Assembly: GCF_000720185.1 (NCBI RefSeq) | Contig: NZ_JOIY01000038.1 | Coordinates: 1-64,000, forward strand | DNA from: Streptomyces sp. NRRL S-340 | GTDB lineage: Bacteria; Actinomycetota; Actinomycetes; Streptomycetales; Streptomycetaceae | Length of the DNA stretch: 64,000 bases | Direction: 5' to 3' | Part shown: positions 56,947-64,000 of the stretch, in pieces | Layout: each line of letters begins with the position of its first letter | How positions within the stretch are numbered: position 1 is the stretch's first letter | The notes under the pieces: model-generated | Seen by the model: only the letters and a program-made list of their open reading frames with translations | Database searches by the model: none | What the model was told of the DNA's origin: nothing | Program-made: the position numbers and the translations under genes

Positions 56947-57785
56947 GGCTGCACCAGCCCTTCGTAGGCGTCGGGGCGGCGGTCGCGGTAGAAGGCCCAC
57001 TGCTGCCGCACCTCTTCGATGAGGTCGAGGTCGAGATCGCGGACGACCAGTTCCTCTCCGGCGTCACCGGCGGCGTCGCCGACGAACTGCCCGCGCGGGT
57101 CGACGAAGTACGACGTCCCGTAGAAGTCGTTGTCGCCGTACTCCTCGCGGCCCACGCGGTTGATCGCGGCGACGAAGTACTCGTTGGCGACGGCCGCGGC
57201 GGGCTGCTCCAGCCGCCACAGGTGGGAGGACAGACCGCGGTGGGTGGCGGACGGGTTGTAGACGAGCTGGGCGCCGTTGAGGCCGAGCTGCCGCCAGCCC
57301 TCGGGGAAGTGGCGGTCGTAGCAGATGTAGACGCCGACCCGGCCCACGGCGGTGTCGAAGACCGGCCAGCCGAGGTTGCCGGGCTTGAAGTAGTACTTCT
57401 CCCAGAAGCCCTTGACCTGCGGGATGTGGTGCTTGCGGTACTTGCCGAGATAGCTGCCGTCGGCGTCGATCACGGCGGCGGTGTTGTAGTAGAAGCCGGA
57501 CCGCTCGACCTCGAAGACCGGGGCGACGACGACCATCCCCGTCTCCCGGGCGAGGTCCCGCATCCGGCGCACGGTCGGCCCGTCCGGGACCGGTTCGGCC
57601 CAGCGGTAGTGCTCCGGCTCCTGCACCTGGCAGAAGTAGGGCGCGTTGAAGACTTCCTGGAACCCGATGATCCGGGCACCGCGCCGGGCCGCCTCGCGGG
57701 CGTGCTCCTCGTGCTTGGCGACCATGGACTCGGTGTCGCCGGTCCAGGTGGCCTGGACCAGGGCCGCACGGACGACATTGGCCAT
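56943..57785 (-). CDS. Beta-ureidopropionase-like amidase (nitrilase superfamily), copy 2
   Basis: 280 residues with E44, K118 and C155 in the same positions as copy 1. The two differ mainly near the pocket (FNAPYFC for [18 protein letters not shown] for MYEEEQPGVLY), which suggests different carbamoyl substrates. Stop overlaps the aminotransferase start. The transcript begins at the promoter near 57850, which carries an operator over its start point. Confidence 0.93.
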   Translation of the reverse strand: MANVVRAALVQATWTGDTESMVAKHEEHAREAARRGARIIGFQEVFNAPYFCQVQEPEHYRWAEPVPDGPTVRRMRDLARETGMVVVAPVFEVERSGFYYNTAAVIDADGSYLGKYRKHHIPQVKGFWEKYYFKPGNLGWPVFDTAVGRVGVYICYDRHFPEGWRQLGLNGAQLVYNPSATHRGLSSHLWRLEQPAAAVANEYFVAAINRVGREEYGDNDFYGTSYFVDPRGQFVGDAAGDAGEELVVRDLDLDLIEEVRQQWAFYRDRRPDAYEGLVQP

Positions 57786-57811
57786 GAGCTGCTCCTTCGG
57801 CGTACGTCAGA

Positions 57812-57842
57812 GCCTCTACGCCCGTAGAACACACGTAGAGGC
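57812..57842. promoter_or_regulatory. Inverted-repeat operator over start site of amidase-aminotransferase operon
   Basis: GCCTCTACG (57812-57820) and CGTAGAGGC (57834-57842) are perfect 9-bp arms with a 13-bp spacer that contains a further CGTAG. Minus-strand transcription should start around 57839, inside the repeat. Confidence 0.6.
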
Positions 57843-57845
57843 ACG

Positions 57846-57874
57846 AACGTAAGCCTCCCCGGCCGCCTTGCCAA
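57846..57874 (-). promoter_or_regulatory. Promoter TTGGCA-17-TACGTT for amidase-aminotransferase operon
   Basis: On the minus strand, -35 TTGGCA is at 57874-57869 and -10 TACGTT at 57851-57846, with exactly 17 bp between. The ATG follows at 57785, giving a ~55-nt leader. Confidence 0.7.
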
Positions 57875-57884
57875 GACCATCGTC

Positions 57885-57931
57885 GTGAACCCGCGGAGTC
57901 GATCCTGTTTCACACTCCGCTGGGTGAACCC
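57885..57931. promoter_or_regulatory. Composite repeat upstream of Clp ATPase gene
   Basis: GTGAACCC occurs at 57885-57892 and 57924-57931 as direct repeats that flank an inverted repeat GCGGAGT (57893-57899)/ACTCCGC (57914-57920). Could be the binding site of a stress regulator of the Clp gene; it does not match the CtsR or HAIR elements I know. Confidence 0.4.
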
Positions 57932-58088
57932 CCGGGCACGGCGGCGGGGGCCCGCCCGGACCCGCACCCGCCGCCGGGCCGGCCGGCGCCCGACGTGCCC
58001 GGACCCGCGGAACATGCAACCGTGGGCATGAGCCCCGCTCACCCGGTTACCCGGCGGGAGCCACCCGTCAGCGAAGGAACGGAAAGCG

Positions 58089-60644
58089 ATGACCAGCGGC
58101 TTCGTCGGCCCGGAGGGCGATCGCGACCCCTTCGGCGAATTCTTCGCCCGGTTCTTCGGCGGCACCCGCCCCGGTCCCCGGCACGTCGACATCGGCAGGC
58201 TCCTGAGCCAGCCCGCCCGGGAACTCGTCAAGGGCGCGGCCCAGTACGCCGCCGACCACGGCAGCCGGGACCTGGACACCGAGCACCTGCTGCGCGCGGC
58301 GCTCGCCACGGAACCCACCCGCAGTCTGCTCAGCAGGTCGGGCGCGGACCCCGACTCGCTCGCCACGCAGATCGACGAGCGGTCCGGGCCGGTGCAGAGC
58401 CCGCCGGGCGAGGCGCCGCCGCCCACGGCGCTCTCCCTCACCCCGGCCGTCAAGCGCGCCCTGCTGGACGCGCACGACATGGCGCGGGCCAGCGGCGCCG
58501 GGTACATCGGCCCCGAGCACGTGCTCAGCGCCCTGGCGATGAACCCCGACTCGGCGGCCGGGCACATCCTGAACGCGGCCCGGTTCGCCGCCTCCGGCCT
58601 GCCGTCCGAGGCCCCGGACACGGCCGCCCCGTCCGGTCCCGAGCGGCAGCAGCGCCCCACCGGCACGCCCACCCTGGACAAGTACGGGCGCGATCTGACC
58701 GACATGGCCCGCCAGGGCCGGATCGACCCGGTGATCGGCCGCGACCAGGAGATCGAACAGACCATCGAGGTGCTCTCCCGGCGGGGAAAGAACAATCCCG
58801 TGCTGATCGGTGACGCGGGCGTCGGCAAGACGGCCATCGTCGAGGGGCTCGCGCAGCGCATCGCCGACGGCGACGTGCCCGACATCCTGCTGGGCCGCCG
58901 CGTGGTGGCCCTGGACCTGACGGGCGTGGTCGCCGGCACCCGCTACCGGGGCGACTTCGAGGAGCGGCTGAACAACATCGTCACCGAGATCCGCACCCAC
59001 TCCGAACACCTGATCGTCTTCATCGACGAGGTGCACACCGTGGTCGGCGCGGGCGGCGGCGGTGAGGGCGGTTCCATGGACGCGGGCAACATCCTCAAGC
59101 CCGCCCTGGCCCGCGGTGAGCTGCACATCGTGGGCGCGACCACCCTGGAGGAGTACCGGCGGATCGAGAAGGACGCGGCGCTGGCCCGCCGCTTCCAGCC
59201 GATCCTGGTGCCCGAGCCGACCGTCGCCGACGCGATCGAGATCCTGCGCGGGCTGCGCGACCGCTACGAGGCCCACCACCAGGTCCGCTACACCGACGAG
59301 GCCCTGGTCGCGGCCGTGGAGCTGTCCGACCGGTACCTGACCGACCGGCGGCTGCCGGACAAGGCGATCGACCTGATCGACCAGGCGGGCGCCCGCGTGC
59401 GGCTGCGGGCCCGGACCAAGGGCACGGACGTACGGGCCATGGAACGCGAGGTCGAACAGCTCGCCTGCGACAAGGACCAGGCGGTCGCGGACGAGCAGTA
59501 CGAGCAGGCCACGCAGTTGCGCGACCGCATCAGCGAGCTGAAGCAGCGCATCGCCCTGGCGGGCGGCAGCGAGGAGGCCGACGAGGGGCAGCACCTGGAG
59601 GTGACCGCCGAGGCCATCGCCGAGGTGGTGTCCCGGCAGACCGGCATCCCCGTCAGCAGTCTCACCCAGGAGGAGAAGGAGCGCCTGCTCGGCCTGGAGG
59701 AGCACCTGCACCGGCGGGTCGTCGGCCAGGAGGAGGCCGTCGCCGTGGTCGCCGAGGCGGTGCTGCGCTCGCGCGCCGGCCTGGCCAGCCCCGACCGGCC
59801 GATCGGCAGCTTCCTGTTCCTCGGCCCGACCGGCGTCGGCAAGACCGAACTGGCCCGCGCCCTGGCCGAGGCGCTGTTCGGCAGCGAGGACCGGATGGTC
59901 CGCCTGGACATGAGCGAGTACCAGGAACGGCACACCGTCAGCCGCCTGGTGGGCGCCCCGCCCGGCTACGTCGGCCACGAGGAGGCCGGCCAGCTCACCG
60001 AGGTCGTGCGCCGGCACCCGTACTCCCTGCTGCTGCTCGACGAGGTGGAGAAGGCGCACCCGGACGTCTTCAACATCCTGCTCCAGGTCCTGGACGACGG
60101 GCGGCTGACCGACTCCCAGGGCCGCACGGTGGACTTCGCCAACACCGTCATCGTGATGACCAGCAACCTCGGTTCCGAGGCGATCACCCGGCGCGGTGCC
60201 GGGATCGGGTTCGGCTCGGGCGGCGCGGAGGCGGACGAGGAGGCGCGGCGTGAGCAGATCCTGCGCCCGCTGCGGGAGCACTTCCGGCCCGAGTTCCTCA
60301 ACCGCATCGACGAGATCGTCGTCTTCCGCCAGCTCACCGCCGAGCAGTTGCGGCAGATCACCGACCTGCTGCTGGAGAAGACGCGGCGGCTGCTGCACGC
60401 GCAGGGCGTGGCCGTCGAGTTCACCGACGCGGCCGTGGACTGGCTGGCGCAGCGCGGCTACCAGCCGGAGTACGGCGCCCGTCCGCTGCGCCGCACCATC
60501 CAGCGCGAGGTGGACAACCAGCTCTCCCGGCTGCTCCTGGACGGGCGGGTCGGCGAGGGCAGCCGGGTCACGGTGGACGCGGAGGACGGCCGGCTCGCGT
60601 TCCGCCCGCAGGGCGGGGAGCCCGCCCCGGCACCCACCGAGTGA
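58089..60644 (+). CDS. Hsp100/Clp AAA+ ATPase, ClpC-like
   Basis: 851 residues from the ATG at 58089. Clp_N repeats at about 40-175 ([46 protein letters not shown]), first AAA with Walker A GDAGVGKT (241-248) and VIFIDE-type box, a middle domain (about 440-490, coiled coil), second AAA with GPTGVGKT (579-586) and [24 protein letters not shown], and a C-terminal D2-small domain. No zinc-binding N-terminus as in ClpX. It unfolds proteins for ClpP or acts alone. It is an extra copy, probably not the housekeeping ClpC, as no clpP or regulator is near. Strong terminator follows. Confidence 0.93.
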   Translation: MTSGFVGPEGDRDPFGEFFARFFGGTRPGPRHVDIGRLLSQPARELVKGAAQYAADHGSRDLDTEHLLRAALATEPTRSLLSRSGADPDSLATQIDERSGPVQSPPGEAPPPTALSLTPAVKRALLDAHDMARASGAGYIGPEHVLSALAMNPDSAAGHILNAARFAASGLPSEAPDTAAPSGPERQQRPTGTPTLDKYGRDLTDMARQGRIDPVIGRDQEIEQTIEVLSRRGKNNPVLIGDAGVGKTAIVEGLAQRIADGDVPDILLGRRVVALDLTGVVAGTRYRGDFEERLNNIVTEIRTHSEHLIVFIDEVHTVVGAGGGGEGGSMDAGNILKPALARGELHIVGATTLEEYRRIEKDAALARRFQPILVPEPTVADAIEILRGLRDRYEAHHQVRYTDEALVAAVELSDRYLTDRRLPDKAIDLIDQAGARVRLRARTKGTDVRAMEREVEQLACDKDQAVADEQYEQATQLRDRISELKQRIALAGGSEEADEGQHLEVTAEAIAEVVSRQTGIPVSSLTQEEKERLLGLEEHLHRRVVGQEEAVAVVAEAVLRSRAGLASPDRPIGSFLFLGPTGVGKTELARALAEALFGSEDRMVRLDMSEYQERHTVSRLVGAPPGYVGHEEAGQLTEVVRRHPYSLLLLDEVEKAHPDVFNILLQVLDDGRLTDSQGRTVDFANTVIVMTSNLGSEAITRRGAGIGFGSGGAEADEEARREQILRPLREHFRPEFLNRIDEIVVFRQLTAEQLRQITDLLLEKTRRLLHAQGVAVEFTDAAVDWLAQRGYQPEYGARPLRRTIQREVDNQLSRLLLDGRVGEGSRVTVDAEDGRLAFRPQGGEPAPAPTE

Positions 60645-60654
60645 CGACGGCGCG

Positions 60655-60700
60655 GGGCGCCGGGGGCGGGCCTCACCGCTGAGGGCCGCCCCCGGCGCCC
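60655..60700 (+). terminator. Strong two-part hairpin after Clp gene
   Basis: A 15-bp perfect stem (60655-60669 with 60686-60700), a single mismatch, then 5 bp more and a 4-nt CCGC loop. Starts 10 bp after the Clp stop. Confidence 0.92.
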
Positions 60701-60704
60701 GTCA

Positions 60705-60824
60705 TGCGTACGGACCGGTCCCGGTGTCCCGCGCGTGCACACGGACGGCTTCCCGCCGCCCCGCCTGCGCACGGACCGGTCCGGGCGTCCCGCGCACGCA
60801 CGGGCCGCTCCCGGAGTCCTGCGT
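60705..60824. repeat. 30-bp degenerate tandem array, about four copies
   Basis: Units beginning TGCGTACGGACCGG at 60705 and TGCGCACGGACCGG at 60765 align at a 30-bp period, with more diverged copies at 60735 and 60795. Confidence 0.75.
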
Positions 60825-60900
60825 GCGTACGTGCGGTCCCGTCGGACCGCACGCGCTGTGCCTGACGGACGGCGTGCGCGCCATGGGCGTACGGACGGCT

Positions 60901-61009
60901 ACGGGGCCGGGTGGACGGCCTGCGCGCGCCACGGGGCCGGATGGACGGCGTACGGGCCTGCCGAGCCGGCCGGGCGGCCTGCGGGCGTCACGGGGCCGGG
61001 CGGACGACC
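60901..61009. repeat. 30-bp tandem array running into the gamma-glutamyltransferase 3' end
   Basis: ACGGGGCCGG starts units at 60901, 60931 and 60990, with a diverged unit at 60961. The last unit lies within the coding end (stop at 60988-60990) and encodes the final VVRPAP residues. Confidence 0.8.
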
Positions 61010-62799
61010 ATCGCCGAGCCGCCGCCCCTGCGCACCTTCTCCGCCGCCGCCAGCCACCTGCCGTCCGGCAGCCGCTGCACGCCGGTGGCCGCGCCGATCT
61101 CCGGGTTGAGCTTGAAGGAGTGCCCGATCGCCTCCAGTTGCTTCCTCAGCGGACTGTCGTAGAGGGCGGGTTCGAGTTCGGTCTGGGCGGCGTTGCGCTG
61201 GCTGGCGCGGGGCGCGGCGATGGCGTCGACGAGCGGCAGGTGCCGGTCGAGGAACCCGGTCAGCGTCTGCAGCACGGTGGTGATGATGGTCGCGCCGCCG
61301 GGCGAACCGAGCGCCACCACCGGCCGGTTGTGCCCGTCCAGCACGATCGTCGGGGAGATCGACGACCGCGGGCGCTTGCCCGGCCCCGGCAGGTTCGGGT
61401 CGTGCACGGCCGGGTTGGCCGGCGTGAAGGAGAAGTCCGTCAGCTCGTTGTTGAGCAGGAAGCCCCGGCCCGGCACGGTGATGCCGCTGCCGCCGGTCTG
61501 TTCGATGGTGAGGGTGTAGGAGACGACGTTGCCCCACCGGTCGGCGGTCGTCAGGTGCGTGGTGTTCTCGCCCTCGTACGTCGTCGGCGCGGCCGTCCCG
61601 CCGGTGCCGCAGGCGGCGGGCCGGTTCGGGTCGCCGGGCGCGAGCGGGCTGGTGAGGACGGCGTCGTCCTTGATCAGGCAGGCGCGGGAGTCGGCAAACC
61701 GCTGGGAGAGCAGGCCGCGGGTGGGGACGTTCTCGAAGGACGGGTCACCGACCCAGCGTCCGCGGTCGGCGAAGGCGATGCGGCTCGCCTCGATGTAGTG
61801 GTGCAGGTACTGCGTCTCGCTCGCCCTGGAGAGGTTCGTCCGCTCCAGGATGTTCAGCGCCTCGCCGACGGTGGTGCCGCCGGAGGAGGAGGGCGCGATG
61901 GAGTACACGTTCAGACCGCGGTACGAAGTGCGCGTGGGCGCCTGGAGCTTGGCGCGGTAGACCGCGAGGTCCTTCTCGGCGAGTTTGCCCGGCCGGGCGT
62001 TCCAGCCCGAACCGGGGTCGACGGGCGGGTGGTTGACGGTGTCGACGATCTCGTCGCCGAGGTCGCCGTGGTAGACGGCGCCGACGCCCTTCCTGGCCAG
62101 CTCCTCGTAGGTGCGGGCGAGGTCGGGGTTCTTGAAGGTCGAGCCGACGGCAGGGAGCCGCCCGCCCGGCAGGAACAGCTTCGCGGTGTCCGGGAAGTAG
62201 CGGAAGCGGGTCTCGTTGGACGCCGTCTGCGAGCGGAAGGTGTCGTCGACGGTGAAGCCGTCGCGGGCGAGGCGCTCCGCGGGCTTCAGCACCGTTCCGA
62301 GCCGCTTGCTGCCCCACTCGTCGAGGGCCTTCTGCCAGGTGGCGGGGGTGCCCGGGGTGCCGACGCTCAGGCCGCTGGTGACGGCGGCGTCGAAGGAGAG
62401 CGGCTTGCCGTGTTCCGTGAAGAGGTCCTCGTCGGCGCTGAGCGGCGCGGTCTCCCGGCCGTCGATGGTGTGCACCGTGCGGGACCTGGCGTCGTAGTAG
62501 ACGAAGTAGCCGCCTCCGCCGATGCCGGCGGAGTAGGGCTCGGTGACGCCGAGGGCGGCGGCGGTGGCCACGGCCGCGTCGACGGCGTTGCCGCCCTTCT
62601 TCAGCACCTCGATGCCGGCGGCGGAGGCGTCCGCGTCGACGCTCGCGACGGCACCGCCGTAGCCGACGGCCACGGGGACCTTCCTGGCCGGTTCCGGCCG
62701 CGCGTCCGGGTGCGCGGCGGGCGGTGCAGCCGCTCCCACCGACACCACTGCGGCCGAGACCGCCAGGACCGTGAGTTTCCGTACTCCGCAACGACGCAT
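60988..62799 (-). CDS. ggt: Secreted gamma-glutamyltransferase
   Basis: 603 residues from the ATG at 62799 with GGAGG 5 nt upstream. Signal peptide (MRRCGVRKLTVLAVSAAVVSVGAAAPPAA). Large subunit: AGIEVLKKGGNAVDAAVATAAALGVTEPYSAGIGGGG; self-cleavage before Thr413 in ENTTHLTTADRWGNVVSYT; small-subunit GSPGGATIITTVLQ. It cleaves gamma-glutamyl bonds of glutathione-like or gamma-glutamyl peptides outside the cell; Streptomyces use mycothiol instead of glutathione, so the natural donor may be poly-gamma-glutamate, glutamine or peptides. The final residues derive from a repeat unit. Confidence 0.95.
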   Translation of the reverse strand: MRRCGVRKLTVLAVSAAVVSVGAAAPPAAHPDARPEPARKVPVAVGYGGAVASVDADASAAGIEVLKKGGNAVDAAVATAAALGVTEPYSAGIGGGGYFVYYDARSRTVHTIDGRETAPLSADEDLFTEHGKPLSFDAAVTSGLSVGTPGTPATWQKALDEWGSKRLGTVLKPAERLARDGFTVDDTFRSQTASNETRFRYFPDTAKLFLPGGRLPAVGSTFKNPDLARTYEELARKGVGAVYHGDLGDEIVDTVNHPPVDPGSGWNARPGKLAEKDLAVYRAKLQAPTRTSYRGLNVYSIAPSSSGGTTVGEALNILERTNLSRASETQYLHHYIEASRIAFADRGRWVGDPSFENVPTRGLLSQRFADSRACLIKDDAVLTSPLAPGDPNRPAACGTGGTAAPTTYEGENTTHLTTADRWGNVVSYTLTIEQTGGSGITVPGRGFLLNNELTDFSFTPANPAVHDPNLPGPGKRPRSSISPTIVLDGHNRPVVALGSPGGATIITTVLQTLTGFLDRHLPLVDAIAAPRASQRNAAQTELEPALYDSPLRKQLEAIGHSFKLNPEIGAATGVQRLPDGRWLAAAEKVRRGGGSAMVVRPAP

Positions 62800-63279
62800 C
62801 CGCACCTCCAGTCAGAGACCGTCCGCGCAGCCTATTGCATTGCCATGATCCCGTCAGGACCGTCCGACCACGGTACCGCCGGAGCCGGATCAGCGCCTCA
62901 CTCGGCCGGCCCGTACGCCCGGCGTGGTCGAACTCGCGGCCGATGTGACGCGGGCGGCACGGGCGCCGCTCCCTGGACCGGTACGGGACGGGTCTCCCGC
63001 CGAGCACAACCCGCCCGGCGCACAGCTGACCTTCTCCTCGCCTGCGGACGACCCGGAGTGGCTGTCCGTACCGCCGCGCGAGCAGTGATCTCCGGCTGCC
63101 GCCGGCCGGGTATGGCTCTGTGGACCGCTGCCCCCTGAGACGGTCGCGAACGCCACATCGTAGTCGAGGTTCGGCCCGATGCGTCCTCCGGTGGCGAGGA
63201 ATGCCCGCAGCCCGCGGCCTCCGGGGAAGGCCATCGGCTGCTTTGCGGGGTTGCTGCAATCTCCGCCCTCGCGCGGGTC
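62800..63279. other. 480-bp region with possible decayed coding sequence
   Basis: No intact gene. On the plus strand a frame open from 62849 to the TGA at 63086-63088 reads like a protein C-terminus (AQLTFSSPADDPEWLSVPP) but has no convincing start. On the minus strand an ATG at 63234 opens MAFPGGRGLRAFLATGGRIG and continues protein-like for about 35 codons before losing character. GC at third positions falls here compared with neighbours. These may be remnants of a gene. Confidence 0.35.
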
Positions 63280-63723
63280 TCAGCCCTCCGCGACCTCCGC
63301 GTAGAGCTGGGAGAGTTCCGGTACGCCCTCCTCGGCCCACGCGTGTCCCGCCTCCACGACGACGATCTCCCGGCCGGAGGCGAGCCGTACGACCGGGTGC
63401 CCGTCGGGCCACAACTCCCAGACGGCTCCCGGCACCGTACGCACGATGACCGTGCCCAGATACAGCCCGGCGTCGATGCCGAGCCGGCCCGCCGTGTCGG
63501 CGTCGTCGCGCCAGCGCGGCAGCAGCTGGTCGAGCGCCTCCAGGGAGGCGGCCGACCCGTCGAGCCGCACACCGGCCTCAGCGGCCAGGGCGCGCAACTG
63601 TTCGCAGGTGGAAAAGAGCTCGGCGAGATCCGCCGGGGTCGGAGAGCCGTCCGCGGAGACGACGGTGACGCCGACCGCGGGTGTGTGCTTCTTGCGCCGG
63701 TTGCCCGTGAAGCGGAAGGCCAT
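63280..63723 (-). CDS. Conserved hypothetical protein (DUF6278-like)
   Basis: 147 residues from the ATG at 63723. MAFRFTGNRRKKHTPAVG (basic start), then an alpha/beta domain: LAELFSTCEQLRALAAEAGVRLDGSAASLEALDQLLPRWRDDADTAGRLGIDAGLYLGTVIVRTVPGAVWELWPDGHPVVRL. It looks like the small Streptomyces DUF6278 family (from memory), of unknown function. No signal peptide. Monocistronic. A 28-bp repeat array lies upstream. Confidence 0.7.
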   Translation of the reverse strand: MAFRFTGNRRKKHTPAVGVTVVSADGSPTPADLAELFSTCEQLRALAAEAGVRLDGSAASLEALDQLLPRWRDDADTAGRLGIDAGLYLGTVIVRTVPGAVWELWPDGHPVVRLASGREIVVVEAGHAWAEEGVPELSQLYAEVAEG

Positions 63724-63883
63724 GCACTCAGCGTGGCACCGCCACCACGCCACGCGCCACAGGGGCGACGGCCTGAACCGCCGTGGACCGGCGGCACGCC
63801 GGGCGCACGCCGGCCTGCGCGCGCAGTGGGCGCAACTGCGGGGCGTACGCCGGGCGCCCGGGTGCGCGCGGCCGGGAGAGGCG

Positions 63884-63967
63884 CGTACGAAGGGCGCACT
63901 GGGCAGAGGCTCGTACGAGGGGCGCACCCGGGTGGTACGCGTACGAGGGGCGTGCGCCCGGGTGGTA
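63884..63967. repeat. 28-bp tandem array, three copies
   Basis: CGTACGARGGGCG starts units at 63884, 63912 and 63940, at an exact 28-bp period. Different sequence from the 28-bp array at 7428. Probably the 3' flank of a minus-strand gene beyond the window end. Confidence 0.8.
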
Positions 63968-64000
63968 CGCGGAGGTGGCACCCGGCGCCTACACGTCCAA

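Larger units (their letters stand above)
57786..58088. other. 303-bp divergent control region
   Basis: Holds the minus-strand promoter and operator described separately, and a second symmetrical element at 57885-57931 nearer the Clp gene. No gene. Confidence 0.7.
60645..60987. other. 343-bp convergent gap with terminator and repeat arrays
   Basis: After the terminator the whole gap consists of 30-bp-period degenerate repeats up to and past the gamma-glutamyltransferase stop. No gene. Confidence 0.7.

Overview
The window is high-GC actinobacterial DNA with almost every wobble position G or C, GTG starts common, and leucine TTA nearly absent. The gene content (ethylmalonyl-CoA pathway, SpoIIE-type multidomain phosphatase, Rv2578c-type radical SAM protein, secreted S33 peptidase, Ada-AlkA fusion) points to a Streptomyces chromosome. 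From memory, the order ccr-meaA-lyase-MaoC-acyl-CoA dehydrogenase-psd-pssA, with Sir2 and ada/ogt nearby, resembles the SCO64xx region of S. coelicolor; I could not check this. I saw no tRNA, rRNA, insertion sequence, CRISPR array or replication origin.

Left part (1-14.4 kb, mostly minus strand): the 3' end of an NlpC/P60 cell-wall hydrolase; glutamate decarboxylase followed by a class II glutamine amidotransferase; a coupled pair for wall-polymer synthesis (GT2/CDP-glycerol phosphotransferase fusion plus GT4); a methyltransferase; a PAS-GAF-SpoIIE-ATPase protein; a DHA2 exporter with three C-terminal carboxypeptidase-regulatory-like repeats; and an SRPBCC protein. Divergent from the last lies a radical SAM gene with a convincing LexA box on its promoter (14573-14584). 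Then come a secreted S33 peptidase, a RidA protein and a HEAT-repeat gene with an early TTA codon.

Centre (19.2-30.3 kb, plus strand): the acetyl-CoA assimilation block, with a duplicated 3-hydroxybutyryl-CoA dehydrogenase, a TetR regulator, ccr, meaA, malyl-CoA lyase, mesaconyl-CoA hydratase and methylsuccinyl-CoA dehydrogenase, followed by psd and pssA. ccr has a near-consensus promoter whose 17-bp spacer is filled by a perfect palindrome, a natural target for the TetR protein encoded just upstream. The block ends at a perfect 42-bp palindrome acting as a two-way terminator.

Right part (30.4-64 kb): glycerate kinase, Nudix, Sir2, an alkylation-repair pair (ada-alkA, ogt), an esterase, a PPOX protein, a macrodomain/FAD-oxidoreductase coupled pair, an inositol-phosphatase-like gene, a cytoplasmic gamma-glutamyltransferase, a CPBP protease fused by start/stop overlaps to a two-component system, a lipoprotein, a lipoate ligase with permuted domains, and a cell-surface-type hypothetical. 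At 48.8-57.8 kb sits a minus-strand reductive pyrimidine/hydantoin utilisation cluster (NCS1 permease, LLM flavin oxidoreductase, dihydropyrimidinase, two beta-ureidopropionase-like amidases, PucR regulator, omega-aminotransferase) without a recognisable dihydropyrimidine dehydrogenase. A Clp ATPase, a secreted gamma-glutamyltransferase and a small hypothetical close the window.

A recurring oddity is GC-rich degenerate tandem arrays (about 12-30 bp units) just downstream of stop codons, sometimes running into the coding 3' end.
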